A DNA stretch of 64,000 nucleotides, taken from assembly GCA_038142205.1 (NCBI GenBank), contig JAYQJO010000001.1:2480001-2544000 (forward strand). Direction: 5' to 3'. Source of the DNA: UBA7359 sp038142205 (GTDB lineage: Bacteria > Pseudomonadota > Gammaproteobacteria > Eutrophobiales > Eutrophobiaceae). Below the pieces are notes generated by a model that worked only from the letters and a program-made list of their open reading frames with translations, searched no databases and was not told the DNA's origin. The position numbers were made by a program, and so were the translations under genes. Below, piece by piece: positions 27,122 through 36,377 of this stretch (position 1 is its first letter; each line of letters begins with the position of its first letter).

Positions 27122-27733
27122 ATGGCTATGTTAAGTTTTCCTGATACAGAAGAGAAGTTGAGAAGCACAATCTCAGCTTACGAAGCCGAATTTGAGAAGG
27201 AGAAGAAGGAACACGGAGCTGTTCGTGATGACGCCAATAAACGCTATTCATTATTTAGTTATTGTTTTCTACTAGATGATTTGAATAAAACACGCGATTA
27301 CATTACATGGTATGAATTCGAATTCCCAGATGATATGGGAGAACCGATACAAAAGCTGTGTTGGTCATTGAGCTTATATAGAATGCAACAATTGGACGAA
27401 GCTAGCCGAAAACTTGCAGAGCTAATGCTCTCAAACGTTTATTTTATCCCCTTTATCCTTAAAGAACCGGTGGAAGAACTCGATATTTTGTACAATTCAA
27501 ATTTTCAATCGATCGATTATATTAAAAATATTCCTGAAGCTGTAAAAACTAATATTACTGAATCAGAACTAGATTGGATGATGCAACTACATAATTCATT
27601 TGAATTCCGTCTTATTAAACAACGCCACGTCGAAATATACGAACAACTGAAATACCTGGAAGCAGAAAGTCAACGAACTCTATTGACTGATGAGGCCGAG
27701 ACTCTGTTAGAAATTCTGGATGAAGATTATTAA
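27122..27733 (+). CDS. Hypothetical protein, helical
   Basis: About 203 aa, rich in Glu and aromatic residues, predicted all-helical with TPR-like spacing (ITWYEFEFPDDMGEPI, LCWSLSLYRMQQLDEASRKL). No signal peptide, membrane helix or catalytic motif. ATG 27122 follows GAGG; an upstream GTG and TTG are in frame but have no spacing for the same site. I do not recognise the family. Confidence 0.65.
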   Translation: MAMLSFPDTEEKLRSTISAYEAEFEKEKKEHGAVRDDANKRYSLFSYCFLLDDLNKTRDYITWYEFEFPDDMGEPIQKLCWSLSLYRMQQLDEASRKLAELMLSNVYFIPFILKEPVEELDILYNSNFQSIDYIKNIPEAVKTNITESELDWMMQLHNSFEFRLIKQRHVEIYEQLKYLEAESQRTLLTDEAETLLEILDEDY

Positions 27734-27934
27734 ATAAAGCCCATTACTCTCATATTAGAGACAAGCATACCAATATGCGCTTAGATGCATGCGATTTTAT
27801 TACGGAGCGTCAATAAGTCGAGCCAGAAGAAATTATCTAAATGATTAAAAAGATCAAAGTGAAGAGAAAAAGTAAGTTATTAGCAAGGCAAGTTAGTTTC
27901 TAATTATCTGGATTTACATCTAACATAAAATAAA

Positions 27935-29418
27935 TTATTTACGATTAATTAAAAAGCTTAGTAATAAAATAAAAAAGCTAAGTGATAAAATAAAGGTATT
28001 ACCGTATCGGCTGAATGGTGTTGCGCCATTGAATAATTCTGCTTTTGCATTTAATGCATGAGGTTTAAACTGTGGTGATTTAGCAATGACTTTTCCTTTG
28101 TTATCTATAACAGCCGATATTCCCGTATTCGTTGCTCGTAATAAATAACGACCGCTTTCTATCGCGCGTATTCGTGCAATTTGCAGATGTTGATGCGGTG
28201 CAAATGAATCACCAAACCATGCATCATTACTGACATTAACTAAAATATTAGCATCAGGAAGTGCTTGTCTTATCTCTGTTCCATACGCATCTTCATAGCA
28301 AATGCTCATGCCGAAAACAGCTTTGTCTGTTTTTAAAATCTTATTCTCAAATTTTCCTGATGAAAAATCAGACATGGGTATTTGTAAAAAACGTAAAAAA
28401 CGATCCAGCATAGGCTTTAATGGTAGATATTCGCCAAAAGGAACAAGATGATGTTTGTTATAAAAACGATGAGCACCATCTATTAATAAAATACTATTAA
28501 AATATTTATCAGAAACGCTATCTTTATTAACAATGCCGCTCATAAAGTAAGCGTTTGCGTTTTGTCTTGTTTCTAAAATTTTGTCAATAAAGTCGCTGGC
28601 AGTATGGTAGTAAGAAGGTATTGCGGTTTCTGGCCAAATGATTAAGTCTGATGACCAATAAGGCTGACTTAAGCCTGAATAAATTTCATAAGTCTTGTCA
28701 CGAAACTCCGGGTGCCATTTTATTTCCTGTGGTATTGCACCTTGTACAAGTGTTACATCAAGTGTCTGCCCATTTGTTTCAGTCCAGTTAACTTTTTCTA
28801 GTAATAAAGAAGCAACAAAAATGAGCAGTATAATACTCGTGCTAATAATTTTTGTTTTAAGTTTACCAATAAACAGACTTACTATTGATATAGCAATAAT
28901 ACAGACAACAAAACTAATTCCGTAATCGCCAATAACAGGTGCAAAATTAGCAAGCAGGCTATCGGTTTGACTGGTGCCGATATTAAGCCAGGGAAATCCG
29001 GTTAAGACCCAACCGCGAGCCCACTCGGTGATTAACCATAACGGGGGCAAAGCAAATAAATAATATTTCTTAAAAAACTTGTGAGCAAGATAACCGCATA
29101 AAGCAGGGTAAAGAGAAATAAAAGCAATAAGTAAAAAAGTAAAAAAACAAGCGCCAATAATATGCATGCCGCCAAACAGATTAATACTGATATGCAGCCA
29201 GTTTACGCCTATACCAAACATAGACAGGCCAAAGAGATAACCTAATATAAATACTTCTTTTGCAGAATCGGTTTTATACCAAAGGTAAAATAAGATAGCT
29301 AAAGAGATAAAGCTTAAAAAAAATAAAAGCCGATTGGTTCGAAAGCAAAAGGAACCAGGCCTCCTGCTATGATTGATGAAAGTCTTTTGGTTAGTTTGTT
29401 TTCCGTTAATAAGCGCAT
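27935..29418 (-). CDS. lnt: Apolipoprotein N-acyltransferase, with one frameshift as read
   Basis: Adds the third acyl chain to outer-membrane lipoproteins in the inner membrane. The conserved body is intact: several membrane helices, then the nitrilase-type domain with IWPETAIPSYY (Glu), GIVNKDS, PFGEYLPL (Lys/Glu site region) and MSICYEDAYG holding the catalytic Cys. The true N-terminus (MRLLTENKLTKRLSSIIAGG, then LVPFAFEPIGFYF) starts at ATG 29418 in another frame; it joins the body at an 8-base homopolymer at 29316-29323, where one more base restores a single frame. The long N-terminus obtained by simply following the body frame upstream is not homologous. Likely a read error, since the gene is essential in most gammaproteobacteria. 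It ends the miaB-phoH-ybeY-corC cluster. Confidence 0.9.
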
Positions 29419-29474
29419 AAGGGCAGATACACAATTTAAATCCAGACTCTATTGGAAAGATGAATGAAATGGCT

Positions 29475-30341
29475 TTATTCTTCTTCTGGTTCTTCGCTTG
29501 TTTCTTCTTCAGGTAGCTTTGTGAAAAGCAATAGGTGAACACGTCGTTTGTCTGCGCGTAAAACCTTTATATTAAAACCTTCGTGTTCAATGGATTCGCC
29601 TCGTTTTGGTAAATGACCAAATATATTGAGAATCATCCCGCCAACGGTATCGTATTCATTATCATCAAAAGCTATACCGAAATAATCATTGAATTCAACA
29701 ATCGGTGTTAAGGCTTTGATGGTATAACGATCATTATCATGAATATTAATGTTTTCTTCATCTTCTTCGAAATCATGTTCGTCTTCAATTTCACCGATAA
29801 TTTCTTCAATCACATCCTCAATGGTTACAAGGCCGGCGACACCAGTATACTCATCTATAACTATTGCCATATGGTTTCGACTGGTACGGAACTCGCGAAG
29901 AAGAACATTAAGGCGTTTGCTTTCTGGCACAAAAACGGTTGCGCGCATGACATCTTTTATATCAAATTCTTTATCAGGATTAGCGTAATAACTTAATAAG
30001 TCTTTTGCGAGTAGAATACCAACGATTTCATCATTGGATTCACCAATTACAGGGAAGCGAGAGTGGCCTGATTCAACAACAACGGAGAGAATATCTTCCG
30101 GTTCGGCATCGTTTTCGATGATGATCATTTGTACACGCGGAATCATGATGTCACGAACTTGAATTTCAGAAACGTGTAACGCACCTTCTATCATTAACAA
30201 GGCATCGGGATCGAGTAGATTACGGTGTTCGGAATCCCTGAGTATTTCGATCAATGCATCACGATCTTCCGGTTCGCGTGAAAATAAGCTGGCAAATCGT
30301 TTCAGCCATTTACTGTAGTTGACTTCCTTATTCTTAGACAT
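29475..30341 (-). CDS. corC: CorC/YbeX-type CBS-domain protein
   Basis: 288 aa cytosolic protein with two CBS domains (IMIPRVQMIIIENDAEPED and DVMRATVFVPESKRLNVL) and a C-terminal CorC_HlyC transporter-associated domain (VGGMILNIFGHLPKRGE). Matches E. coli YbeX/CorC, long linked to magnesium and cobalt efflux and, more recently, to ribosome maturation. Its start overlaps the ybeY stop by 1 nt, and lnt follows 56 nt later, the standard order. Confidence 0.94.
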   Translation of the reverse strand: MSKNKEVNYSKWLKRFASLFSREPEDRDALIEILRDSEHRNLLDPDALLMIEGALHVSEIQVRDIMIPRVQMIIIENDAEPEDILSVVVESGHSRFPVIGESNDEIVGILLAKDLLSYYANPDKEFDIKDVMRATVFVPESKRLNVLLREFRTSRNHMAIVIDEYTGVAGLVTIEDVIEEIIGEIEDEHDFEEDEENINIHDNDRYTIKALTPIVEFNDYFGIAFDDNEYDTVGGMILNIFGHLPKRGESIEHEGFNIKVLRADKRRVHLLLFTKLPEEETSEEPEEE

Positions 30342-30802
30342 TATTTTGACTCAACTTCATAAGGGTTTGCATAACCTGTTTCTTTTAAAATTTGTATTTC
30401 CTTTTCTTCCATAACAGTTGCTTCCTCAGTAGTCATGTGGTCATAACCTTGCAAATGCAAAATGCCATGAATGATGAGGTGCGCCCAGTGTGCGTCACTG
30501 TCTTTTTGTTGTTGCTCTGCTTCCTGTTCTACTATTGGTGCACAAATAACAATATCACCAAGCAGATTGGGTGCGTGTTCAATGCTTTCTCCAACAGGAA
30601 ATGACAATACATTTGTTGCTGTATCTTTGCTACGCCATTCCTTGTTTAGATACTGACCTTCATCAATATCAACAATTCTTAAACAGATTTCAGCATTCTT
30701 ATGCTTTTTTCCCAGTGCCAGTTTTGCCCATTTGATAATTGATTTCTCATCTGGAATGGAATCAATGCTGGAAACATTTTCGATATCGATCTGAAAACTC
30801 AT
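30341..30802 (-). CDS. ybeY: Endoribonuclease YbeY (rRNA maturation)
   Basis: 153 aa metal-dependent RNase for 16S rRNA 3'-end processing and ribosome quality control. The zinc site is visible as HLIIHGILHLQGYDH (H-x3-H-x5-H pattern) and the conserved Arg lies in NKEWRSKDTATNVLSFP. Coupled to corC (1-nt overlap) and 19 nt downstream of phoH. Confidence 0.96.
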   Translation of the reverse strand: MSFQIDIENVSSIDSIPDEKSIIKWAKLALGKKHKNAEICLRIVDIDEGQYLNKEWRSKDTATNVLSFPVGESIEHAPNLLGDIVICAPIVEQEAEQQQKDSDAHWAHLIIHGILHLQGYDHMTTEEATVMEEKEIQILKETGYANPYEVESK

Positions 30803-30821
30803 GATACGTTAACTTACAAAA

Positions 30822-31727
30822 CTAATTTTTTTCATGTTTTTCGTAAGCATCCAGAATTCGTGCAACAAGCGGATGGCGAACAACATCTTTCGATTTAAAA
30901 AAGGTAAAACTGATTTCTTTTTCGTCATTTAAAATATCAATAACATGACGTAGGCCGGATTGTTTAGCGCTGGGTAAATCAACCTGAGTGATGTCGCCAG
31001 TGACGATTGCTGTAGAATTAAAACCAATACGTGTTAAAAACATTTTCATTTGTTCAACGGTTGTATTCTGTGCTTCATCAAGAATGATGAACGCTTCATT
31101 TAATGTTCTGCCTCGCATAAAGGCTAACGGTGCGACTTCAATAACATTACGTTCAATTAGTTTTGCAACCTTTTCAAAACCGAGCATTTCATATAAGGCA
31201 TCGTAGAGAGGTCGTAAATAGGGATCGACTTTTTGCACCATATCACCGGGTAAAAAGCCGAGCTTCTCGCCGGCCTCTACAGCCGGTCTAACTAACACCA
31301 AACGGCGCGCGCGATCCTGTTCCAATGCGGCAACTGCGCAGGCTACGGCAAGGTAGGTTTTGCCTGTGCCAGCCGGGCCGATGCCAAAATTAATATCATG
31401 CGACTGTATATTTGAAAGGTATCGTTTTTGGTTTGGTGTTCGACCACGAATAATACCGCGTTTCGTTTTTATCGAAACTTCCTCTTCTATTTCCCTTTCG
31501 AGTTCTACTTCTATATTGATACCTTGTAAATAAAGGTGAACACGCTCTGGCGATAAAGGTTCTTTTTCTGTTGCGGCATACATTTCCTTTAATACATTTT
31601 CGGTTAGCTCAATCGAACGTTGATTGCCACTGATGTGAAAGTTATTAGCACGATTATTTATTTCGACGCCAATAAAACGTTCGACTTGTCGTAAGTGTTT
31701 ATCCAACGGGCCGCAGAGATTCGACAA
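30822..31727 (-). CDS. ybeZ: PhoH-like ATPase (YbeZ)
   Basis: P-loop ATPase usually partnered with YbeY in RNA handling. Walker A is GPAGTGKTYLA, Walker B FIILDEAQNT. The coordinates use the TTG at 31727, but the frame upstream encodes DLLLEPADNRRLSN, a conserved family segment, so translation must begin earlier. The open stretch runs back to the TAA of miaB region at about 31806, and contains no ATG, GTG or TTG; candidates are ATT 31784, ATT 31781 or ATA 31772, or a missing base. Real length is then about 315-320 aa. Confidence 0.93.
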   Translation of the reverse strand: MSNLCGPLDKHLRQVERFIGVEINNRANNFHISGNQRSIELTENVLKEMYAATEKEPLSPERVHLYLQGINIEVELEREIEEEVSIKTKRGIIRGRTPNQKRYLSNIQSHDINFGIGPAGTGKTYLAVACAVAALEQDRARRLVLVRPAVEAGEKLGFLPGDMVQKVDPYLRPLYDALYEMLGFEKVAKLIERNVIEVAPLAFMRGRTLNEAFIILDEAQNTTVEQMKMFLTRIGFNSTAIVTGDITQVDLPSAKQSGLRHVIDILNDEKEISFTFFKSKDVVRHPLVARILDAYEKHEKN

Positions 31728-31802
31728 GCGTCGATTATCAGCGGGCTCGAGTAATAAATCGTTTGAAGTTATTGAGTTAATAATTGTAGAAAACGTTTTG
31801 AA

Positions 31803-33158
31803 TTAAAGGTTAGCGGCCTGATCAAAAGAACTTGATTCAGGTAGTTTGCCACGCAGAGAATTGGGTAATGCTTCTGTAATTTCAACATTAACAAAGTCTC
31901 CTATTAAATTTTTTGAGCCGCTAAAATTAACAACGCGGTTATTTTCAGTTCTGCCACGAAGTTGTTCTGGATCTTTTTTCGATTGTCCTTCCACAAGTAT
32001 AGACTGAATTGTGCCAACCATAGCGACGCTTATTTCAGCTGCTTTTTGCGTGATTCTGTTTTGTAAAATAGCCAAACGTTCTTTCTTGGTTTCCATTGGA
32101 ACATCGTCAGGAAGATTTGAAGCGGGCGTACCTGGACGTTTGCTATAGATAAAACTGAAAGAGTGATCAAATCCAATATCTGCAATCAAGTTCATCGTAT
32201 CTTCAAAGTCTTTATCCGTTTCACCGGGGAAACCAATAATGAAATCTGAGGACATACTCAGGTTTGGGCGAATTTTACGCAAACGTTTAATTTTGCTTTT
32301 GTATTCCAGACGGGTATGACCGCGTTTCATTAATGCCAGAACACGATCGGAACCGCTTTGTACGGGTAAATGTAAATGACTAACCAGTTCCGGTACACGC
32401 GCATAGACTTCAATTAAACTGTCAGAGAATTCCATCGGGTGTGATGTGGTAAAGCGAATACGATCAATTCCATCAACTGCCGCGACATATTCAATTAATA
32501 ATGCCAAGTCGGCAATTTCACCATCGTGCATAACACCGCGATACGCGTTTACATTTTGTCCTAATAAATTGACCTCACGTACACCTTGCTCTGCCAGCTC
32601 AACGACTTCGGTAATAACATCATCAAACGGGCGGCTGACTTCTTCGCCGCGTGTATACGGTACAACGCAAAAACTACAGTATTTACTACAGCCTTCCATA
32701 ATGGAAACAAAAGCTGTTGGGCCTTCTGCTTTTGGGCTGGGCAGGTGATCAAATTTTTCAATCTCAGGAAAAGAGATATCGACAATCGGTTCACGCGTTT
32801 TTATGATATCGGCATACATTTCCGGTAAACGGTGTAATGTTTGCGGGCCAAAAACAATATCAACAAACGGTGCGCGTTCGAGAATTGCTGGACCTTCCTG
32901 ACTGGCAACACAACCACCGACGCCGATAACAATATCAGGGTTTTCTTCTTTAAAAGCACGCCAGCGGCCGAGCTGAGAGAATACTTTTTCCTGTGCTTTT
33001 TCGCGAATAGAGCAGGTGTTTAGCAGAATTAAATCAGCTTCAGCAGCGTCTTTTGTCTGCGACATATTATGCGCAGCCTGCAATGTATCCAGCATACGCG
33101 CTGAATCGTACTCATTCATTTGGCAGCCTTGCGTTGTAATAAACAGTTTTTTACTCAT
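31803..33158 (-). CDS. miaB: tRNA-2-methylthio-N6-dimethylallyladenosine synthase
   Basis: Radical-SAM methylthiotransferase for A37 of tRNAs reading U-initial codons. 451 aa: N-terminal UPF0004 domain (GCQMNEYDSARM, NTCSIREKAQEK, GVGGCVAS) with three Cys for the auxiliary Fe-S cluster, the radical-SAM CSKYCSFCVVPYTRGEE motif, and a C-terminal TRAM domain (RGRTENNRVVNF). Full length; first gene of the phoH-ybeY-corC-lnt cluster. Confidence 0.97.
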   Translation of the reverse strand: MSKKLFITTQGCQMNEYDSARMLDTLQAAHNMSQTKDAAEADLILLNTCSIREKAQEKVFSQLGRWRAFKEENPDIVIGVGGCVASQEGPAILERAPFVDIVFGPQTLHRLPEMYADIIKTREPIVDISFPEIEKFDHLPSPKAEGPTAFVSIMEGCSKYCSFCVVPYTRGEEVSRPFDDVITEVVELAEQGVREVNLLGQNVNAYRGVMHDGEIADLALLIEYVAAVDGIDRIRFTTSHPMEFSDSLIEVYARVPELVSHLHLPVQSGSDRVLALMKRGHTRLEYKSKIKRLRKIRPNLSMSSDFIIGFPGETDKDFEDTMNLIADIGFDHSFSFIYSKRPGTPASNLPDDVPMETKKERLAILQNRITQKAAEISVAMVGTIQSILVEGQSKKDPEQLRGRTENNRVVNFSGSKNLIGDFVNVEITEALPNSLRGKLPESSSFDQAANL

Positions 33159-33265
33159 ATCACTATGATGTTCGCGAAAAAAGGTGGGATAAATTACCTG
33201 TTCTATAGGCCAATTTCCAGCTTAATATGGCAAAATATAAAGAAAAAACGGGGCTTTGAGGCCGA

Positions 33266-33703
33266 TTATAGCTTTTCTTTGGTTTTTTCGAGTTGTTTTA
33301 ACTTTTCCTTAAGCTGATCACGTTCGCGACCCATGTCTGCTGCTTCAGCCAAAGCTTCGAAAGCCGAATGTTCCGCATGCTCTGCTCTGGCGATCAATGC
33401 TTGACGTTGTTTACTCAATTCAACTTCTCGTTTGCTGGGGCCGAATAAACCACTAAAAAAACGACTGATGCTACTGCCGACGGATTCATCATGGCTTGAT
33501 GTATACAGCCCGTTTGAGCCACTGTCAGTGAAATCAGCAAATTCCGGGTTTGATAGAAATTCTATTAACTGTTCCTGTATAGAAGTGGCGAATGAGCTCA
33601 AAGATTGATCCAGTTCCTCATGTTTGAGGATGGAATCAACCATCAATTTAAATTTACGTGCTTCTTGATAGCCGTTAATATCAGTTTCAAATTCTAATTT
33701 CAT
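33266..33703 (-). CDS. Hypothetical protein with C-terminal coiled coil
   Basis: About 145 aa from ATG 33703 (an ATG 30 nt upstream is also in frame). Central part has a glycine-rich ISRFFSGLFGPSKREVELSK; the last 45 residues, rich in Ala, Glu, Lys and Leu, form a coiled coil (ADMGRERDQLKEKLKQLEK). No signal or membrane segment. Family unknown. Confidence 0.6.
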   Translation of the reverse strand: MKLEFETDINGYQEARKFKLMVDSILKHEELDQSLSSFATSIQEQLIEFLSNPEFADFTDSGSNGLYTSSHDESVGSSISRFFSGLFGPSKREVELSKQRQALIARAEHAEHSAFEALAEAADMGRERDQLKEKLKQLEKTKEKL

Positions 33704-33774
33704 CTGGATGCAATGGTTTCCATATGTGTTCAAAGCATAATTACTCTATAACTTAAGTCAAGCAGCGGCAGAGA

Positions 33775-35340
33775 GTGTTTAATACTTTAACAATGCAAAT
33801 AATATTTAAAATTAAGCTGATACTGTTTTTAAGTTTCTTTTTCTTTTTCTCTTTCGCAAAAGCAGAACCAGAAATCCTGCGTTTAGCAATTACAACAACG
33901 ACGGAAGATTCCGGTTTAATCAATAAATTGAACCCGGTTTTTGAGAATGAATACAATGTAAAAATAAACGTCATTACTGCTGGAAGTGGACAGGCGCTGC
34001 GTTTGGCAGAACAAGGCGATGTTGATATTGTATTAACGCATGCGCCGGAAGATGAAAAACGATTTATACAATCGGGTTTTGGTCTGAAACGACACCTGGT
34101 GATGCATAATGACTTTATTATTATTGGTCCAGCAATTGATCCGGCAAAGCTTAAAGACACTCAAACAGTAACCGAAGCTTTAAATCAATTATTTATTAAT
34201 AAGACTAAATTTATTTCCAGGGCTGATGAGTCAGGTACACATAAGAAAGAACAGACTTTATGGAAAGAGGCGAATTTATCTCCTGAAGGTGATTGGTATA
34301 CTAAAGCCGGTTCAGGTATGGGTTCTGTATTGTTACTGGCGACTGAAGAGCAGGCTTATACGATAACAGATCGTGGTACTTACGTTGCATTTAAAGATAA
34401 GATAAAACTGAATATACATTTTCAAGATGAGGACACATTATATAATCCCTATCATGTCATTGCAGTTAATCCTGAAAAACACAGTCATATAAATATATCT
34501 CTTGCAGAAAAATATATCGCTTTTCTCACAGGTAGAAAAGGACAGAAAATCATTAATGATTATAAGCTGCATGGAGAACAATTATTCAACCCTGTAAAAA
34601 GCATTAAGAAAGTTGAGTTAGCAGAAACAAGCTTTAAAAATGAAAACAAAAGTTTTTTTCTCAATGCGATAGCTTCTTCTTTTAATCTAATTCTTAGTTT
34701 TAACAAACAACTTTTTTTTGTTGTCTGGACCTCATTAAAAGTATCGTTGATTGCTGTATTGATTGCTGTGTTATTTAGTTTGCCATTAGGCGTTGTTGTT
34801 GCATTAAATAGTTTTAAAGGAAAGAACCTTTTATTAGCTTGTTTAAATACCTTGATGGCACTGCCAACAGTTGTTGTTGGCTTATTACTTTATGGCATAT
34901 TAAATCGACAGGGTCTGCTAGGTGATTTTGGTTTGTTATACACACCTACAGCGATGGTTATAGGTCAGTGTGCTTTAATCATTCCTATAATCTGGAATCT
35001 TTGTATTTCGGCAGTAAATAGCGCCGATCCAAGACTGGCAAAAACGTGCTCTTCTCTAGGAGCCAGTTATTTTCAACGCAGCATTATTTATATGAGTGAG
35101 GTGCGTTTTGCATTAATTGCAGCAATCGTTACCGGCTTTGGCAGAGCCATTGGCGAAGTCGGTATCGCAATGATGTTAGGCGGTAATATAGACGGTTATA
35201 CACGTACTATGACAACGGCGATTGCACTGGAAACCAGCAAAGGTGAGTTTGAATTTGCACTGGCACTTGGTTTTATGTTGTTACTAGTTGCTTTTATTGT
35301 TAATGCCGTACTTCAACAGTTCCAGTTAAGAATAAAATGA
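33775..35340 (+). CDS. Fused tungstate-type ABC substrate-binding protein and permease
   Basis: 521 aa in which two usually separate genes are joined. Residues 1-30 are a signal/anchor (LILFLSFFFFFSFAKAEP); residues about 33-285 are a TupA-like binding protein (RLAITTTTEDSGLINKL, ITAGSGQALRLAEQGDVDIV, SRADESGTHKKE, YTITDRGTYVAF); residues about 300-520 are a TupB/ModB-like permease with five or six helices and the EAA loop NSADPRLAKTCSSLGAS...GRAIGEVGIAMMLGG. The join has no stop or frameshift. The fused order puts the binding domain outside, tethered to the channel. Transport of tungstate rather than molybdate is inferred from the Tup-like binding motif. The ATPase gene follows after 7 nt. 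Confidence 0.9.
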   Translation: MFNTLTMQIIFKIKLILFLSFFFFFSFAKAEPEILRLAITTTTEDSGLINKLNPVFENEYNVKINVITAGSGQALRLAEQGDVDIVLTHAPEDEKRFIQSGFGLKRHLVMHNDFIIIGPAIDPAKLKDTQTVTEALNQLFINKTKFISRADESGTHKKEQTLWKEANLSPEGDWYTKAGSGMGSVLLLATEEQAYTITDRGTYVAFKDKIKLNIHFQDEDTLYNPYHVIAVNPEKHSHINISLAEKYIAFLTGRKGQKIINDYKLHGEQLFNPVKSIKKVELAETSFKNENKSFFLNAIASSFNLILSFNKQLFFVVWTSLKVSLIAVLIAVLFSLPLGVVVALNSFKGKNLLLACLNTLMALPTVVVGLLLYGILNRQGLLGDFGLLYTPTAMVIGQCALIIPIIWNLCISAVNSADPRLAKTCSSLGASYFQRSIIYMSEVRFALIAAIVTGFGRAIGEVGIAMMLGGNIDGYTRTMTTAIALETSKGEFEFALALGFMLLLVAFIVNAVLQQFQLRIK

Positions 35341-35347
35341 CGGATCT

Positions 35348-36355
35348 ATGAATAATCTCTACCAATTAAAGAATGTTGATTATTATTATGGTGATGAACC
35401 CAATTCATCACATGTCTTGTCCAATATTAATATTGAGATAAAGCAATCAAGAATTGTTGCTATTGTTGGTCCAAACGGCTCCGGAAAAACAACATTACTG
35501 AATATGTTAGCTTTTCTTAATTTACCAAGAGTAGGGGAATTGAGTTTTAGACAAGAAGCAGTAGAACAAGAAAATATAGAGGCATGCAAAAAACGAGTTG
35601 GTTATGTTCAACAAAGTCCTTATTTATTAAGGGGTAGCGCTTATAAAAACATTGAGCTCGGTTTAAAATTAAAACATATTGATAAAGAAATACGATATGA
35701 AAAAGTTAACGAAGTTATTGAGCTATTAGGTGTAGCTAATATTGCAAAAAGACCGGCTCGTTCGTTATCAGGCGGGGAAGCGCAAAAAATTGCGATAGGT
35801 CAGACACTGGTTTTGGATCCGGATGTATTAGTGTTAGATGAACCTTTTAATCATCTTGATAAAAATTCAATAGATGAATTAGAAGTGTTGATTCGAAATC
35901 TAAATAAAGATCTGGATAAAACAATTATCTTTACAACACATGATCAAATGCAGGCTCAGTCATTAGCAGATGATGTTTATAGTGTTGTTGGTGGTAGACT
36001 ATTTGAAGCACATTTGGTTAATCTTTTTAGTGGCTCACTAGACTTGAATAATAATTGTTTTAAAACAACGCATCTAACAATATATGTTTCAGATGCTATT
36101 AAGCATGGCGAACAAATTGCAATCGATCCTAAGCAAATTGTCGTATCAAAAGAAAAACTAGATTCGAGTATGCAGAACAGTTTTTCAGGTAAAATTACAG
36201 GAATGAATGAAGAAAGCGGTAACGTTAAACTGAGTGTTAATGTTGGTGAATCAGTTCAAGCAACAATTACACATAAAGCTTTACAACAATTAAAGTTATC
36301 GATAGGCAGTGAGGTTTGGTTAAGTTTTAAGAGTTCATCAATAGTCGTATTTTAA
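35348..36355 (+). CDS. Tungstate/molybdate-type ABC transporter ATPase with C-terminal Mop/TOBE-like domain
   Basis: 335 aa. ATPase: Walker A GPNGSGKTTLL, Q-loop VQQSPYLLRGS, signature SLSGGEAQKIAIGQ, Walker B VLVLDEPFNHLD, H-loop TTHDQ. The last 65 residues (SFSGKITGMNEESGNVKLSV, ATITHKALQQLKL, GSEVWLSFKSSSIVVF) form a Mop-type domain that binds oxyanions in ModC-like proteins and could mediate trans-inhibition. Partner of the fused binding protein/permease 7 nt upstream. Confidence 0.92.
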   Translation: MNNLYQLKNVDYYYGDEPNSSHVLSNINIEIKQSRIVAIVGPNGSGKTTLLNMLAFLNLPRVGELSFRQEAVEQENIEACKKRVGYVQQSPYLLRGSAYKNIELGLKLKHIDKEIRYEKVNEVIELLGVANIAKRPARSLSGGEAQKIAIGQTLVLDPDVLVLDEPFNHLDKNSIDELEVLIRNLNKDLDKTIIFTTHDQMQAQSLADDVYSVVGGRLFEAHLVNLFSGSLDLNNNCFKTTHLTIYVSDAIKHGEQIAIDPKQIVVSKEKLDSSMQNSFSGKITGMNEESGNVKLSVNVGESVQATITHKALQQLKLSIGSEVWLSFKSSSIVVF

Positions 36356-36377
36356 AATATTAAAACAGGTAAAGGCG

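Noticed and set aside
29419..29542. Extended N-terminus of lnt from the body frame
   Set aside because: It overlaps the corC end and is not lipoprotein-acyltransferase-like; the real N-terminus is in another frame.
33775..33792. Upstream ATG of the fused transporter as a separate leader
   Set aside because: ATG 33793 is also possible, but both give a signal-like N-terminus; the choice does not alter the fusion.
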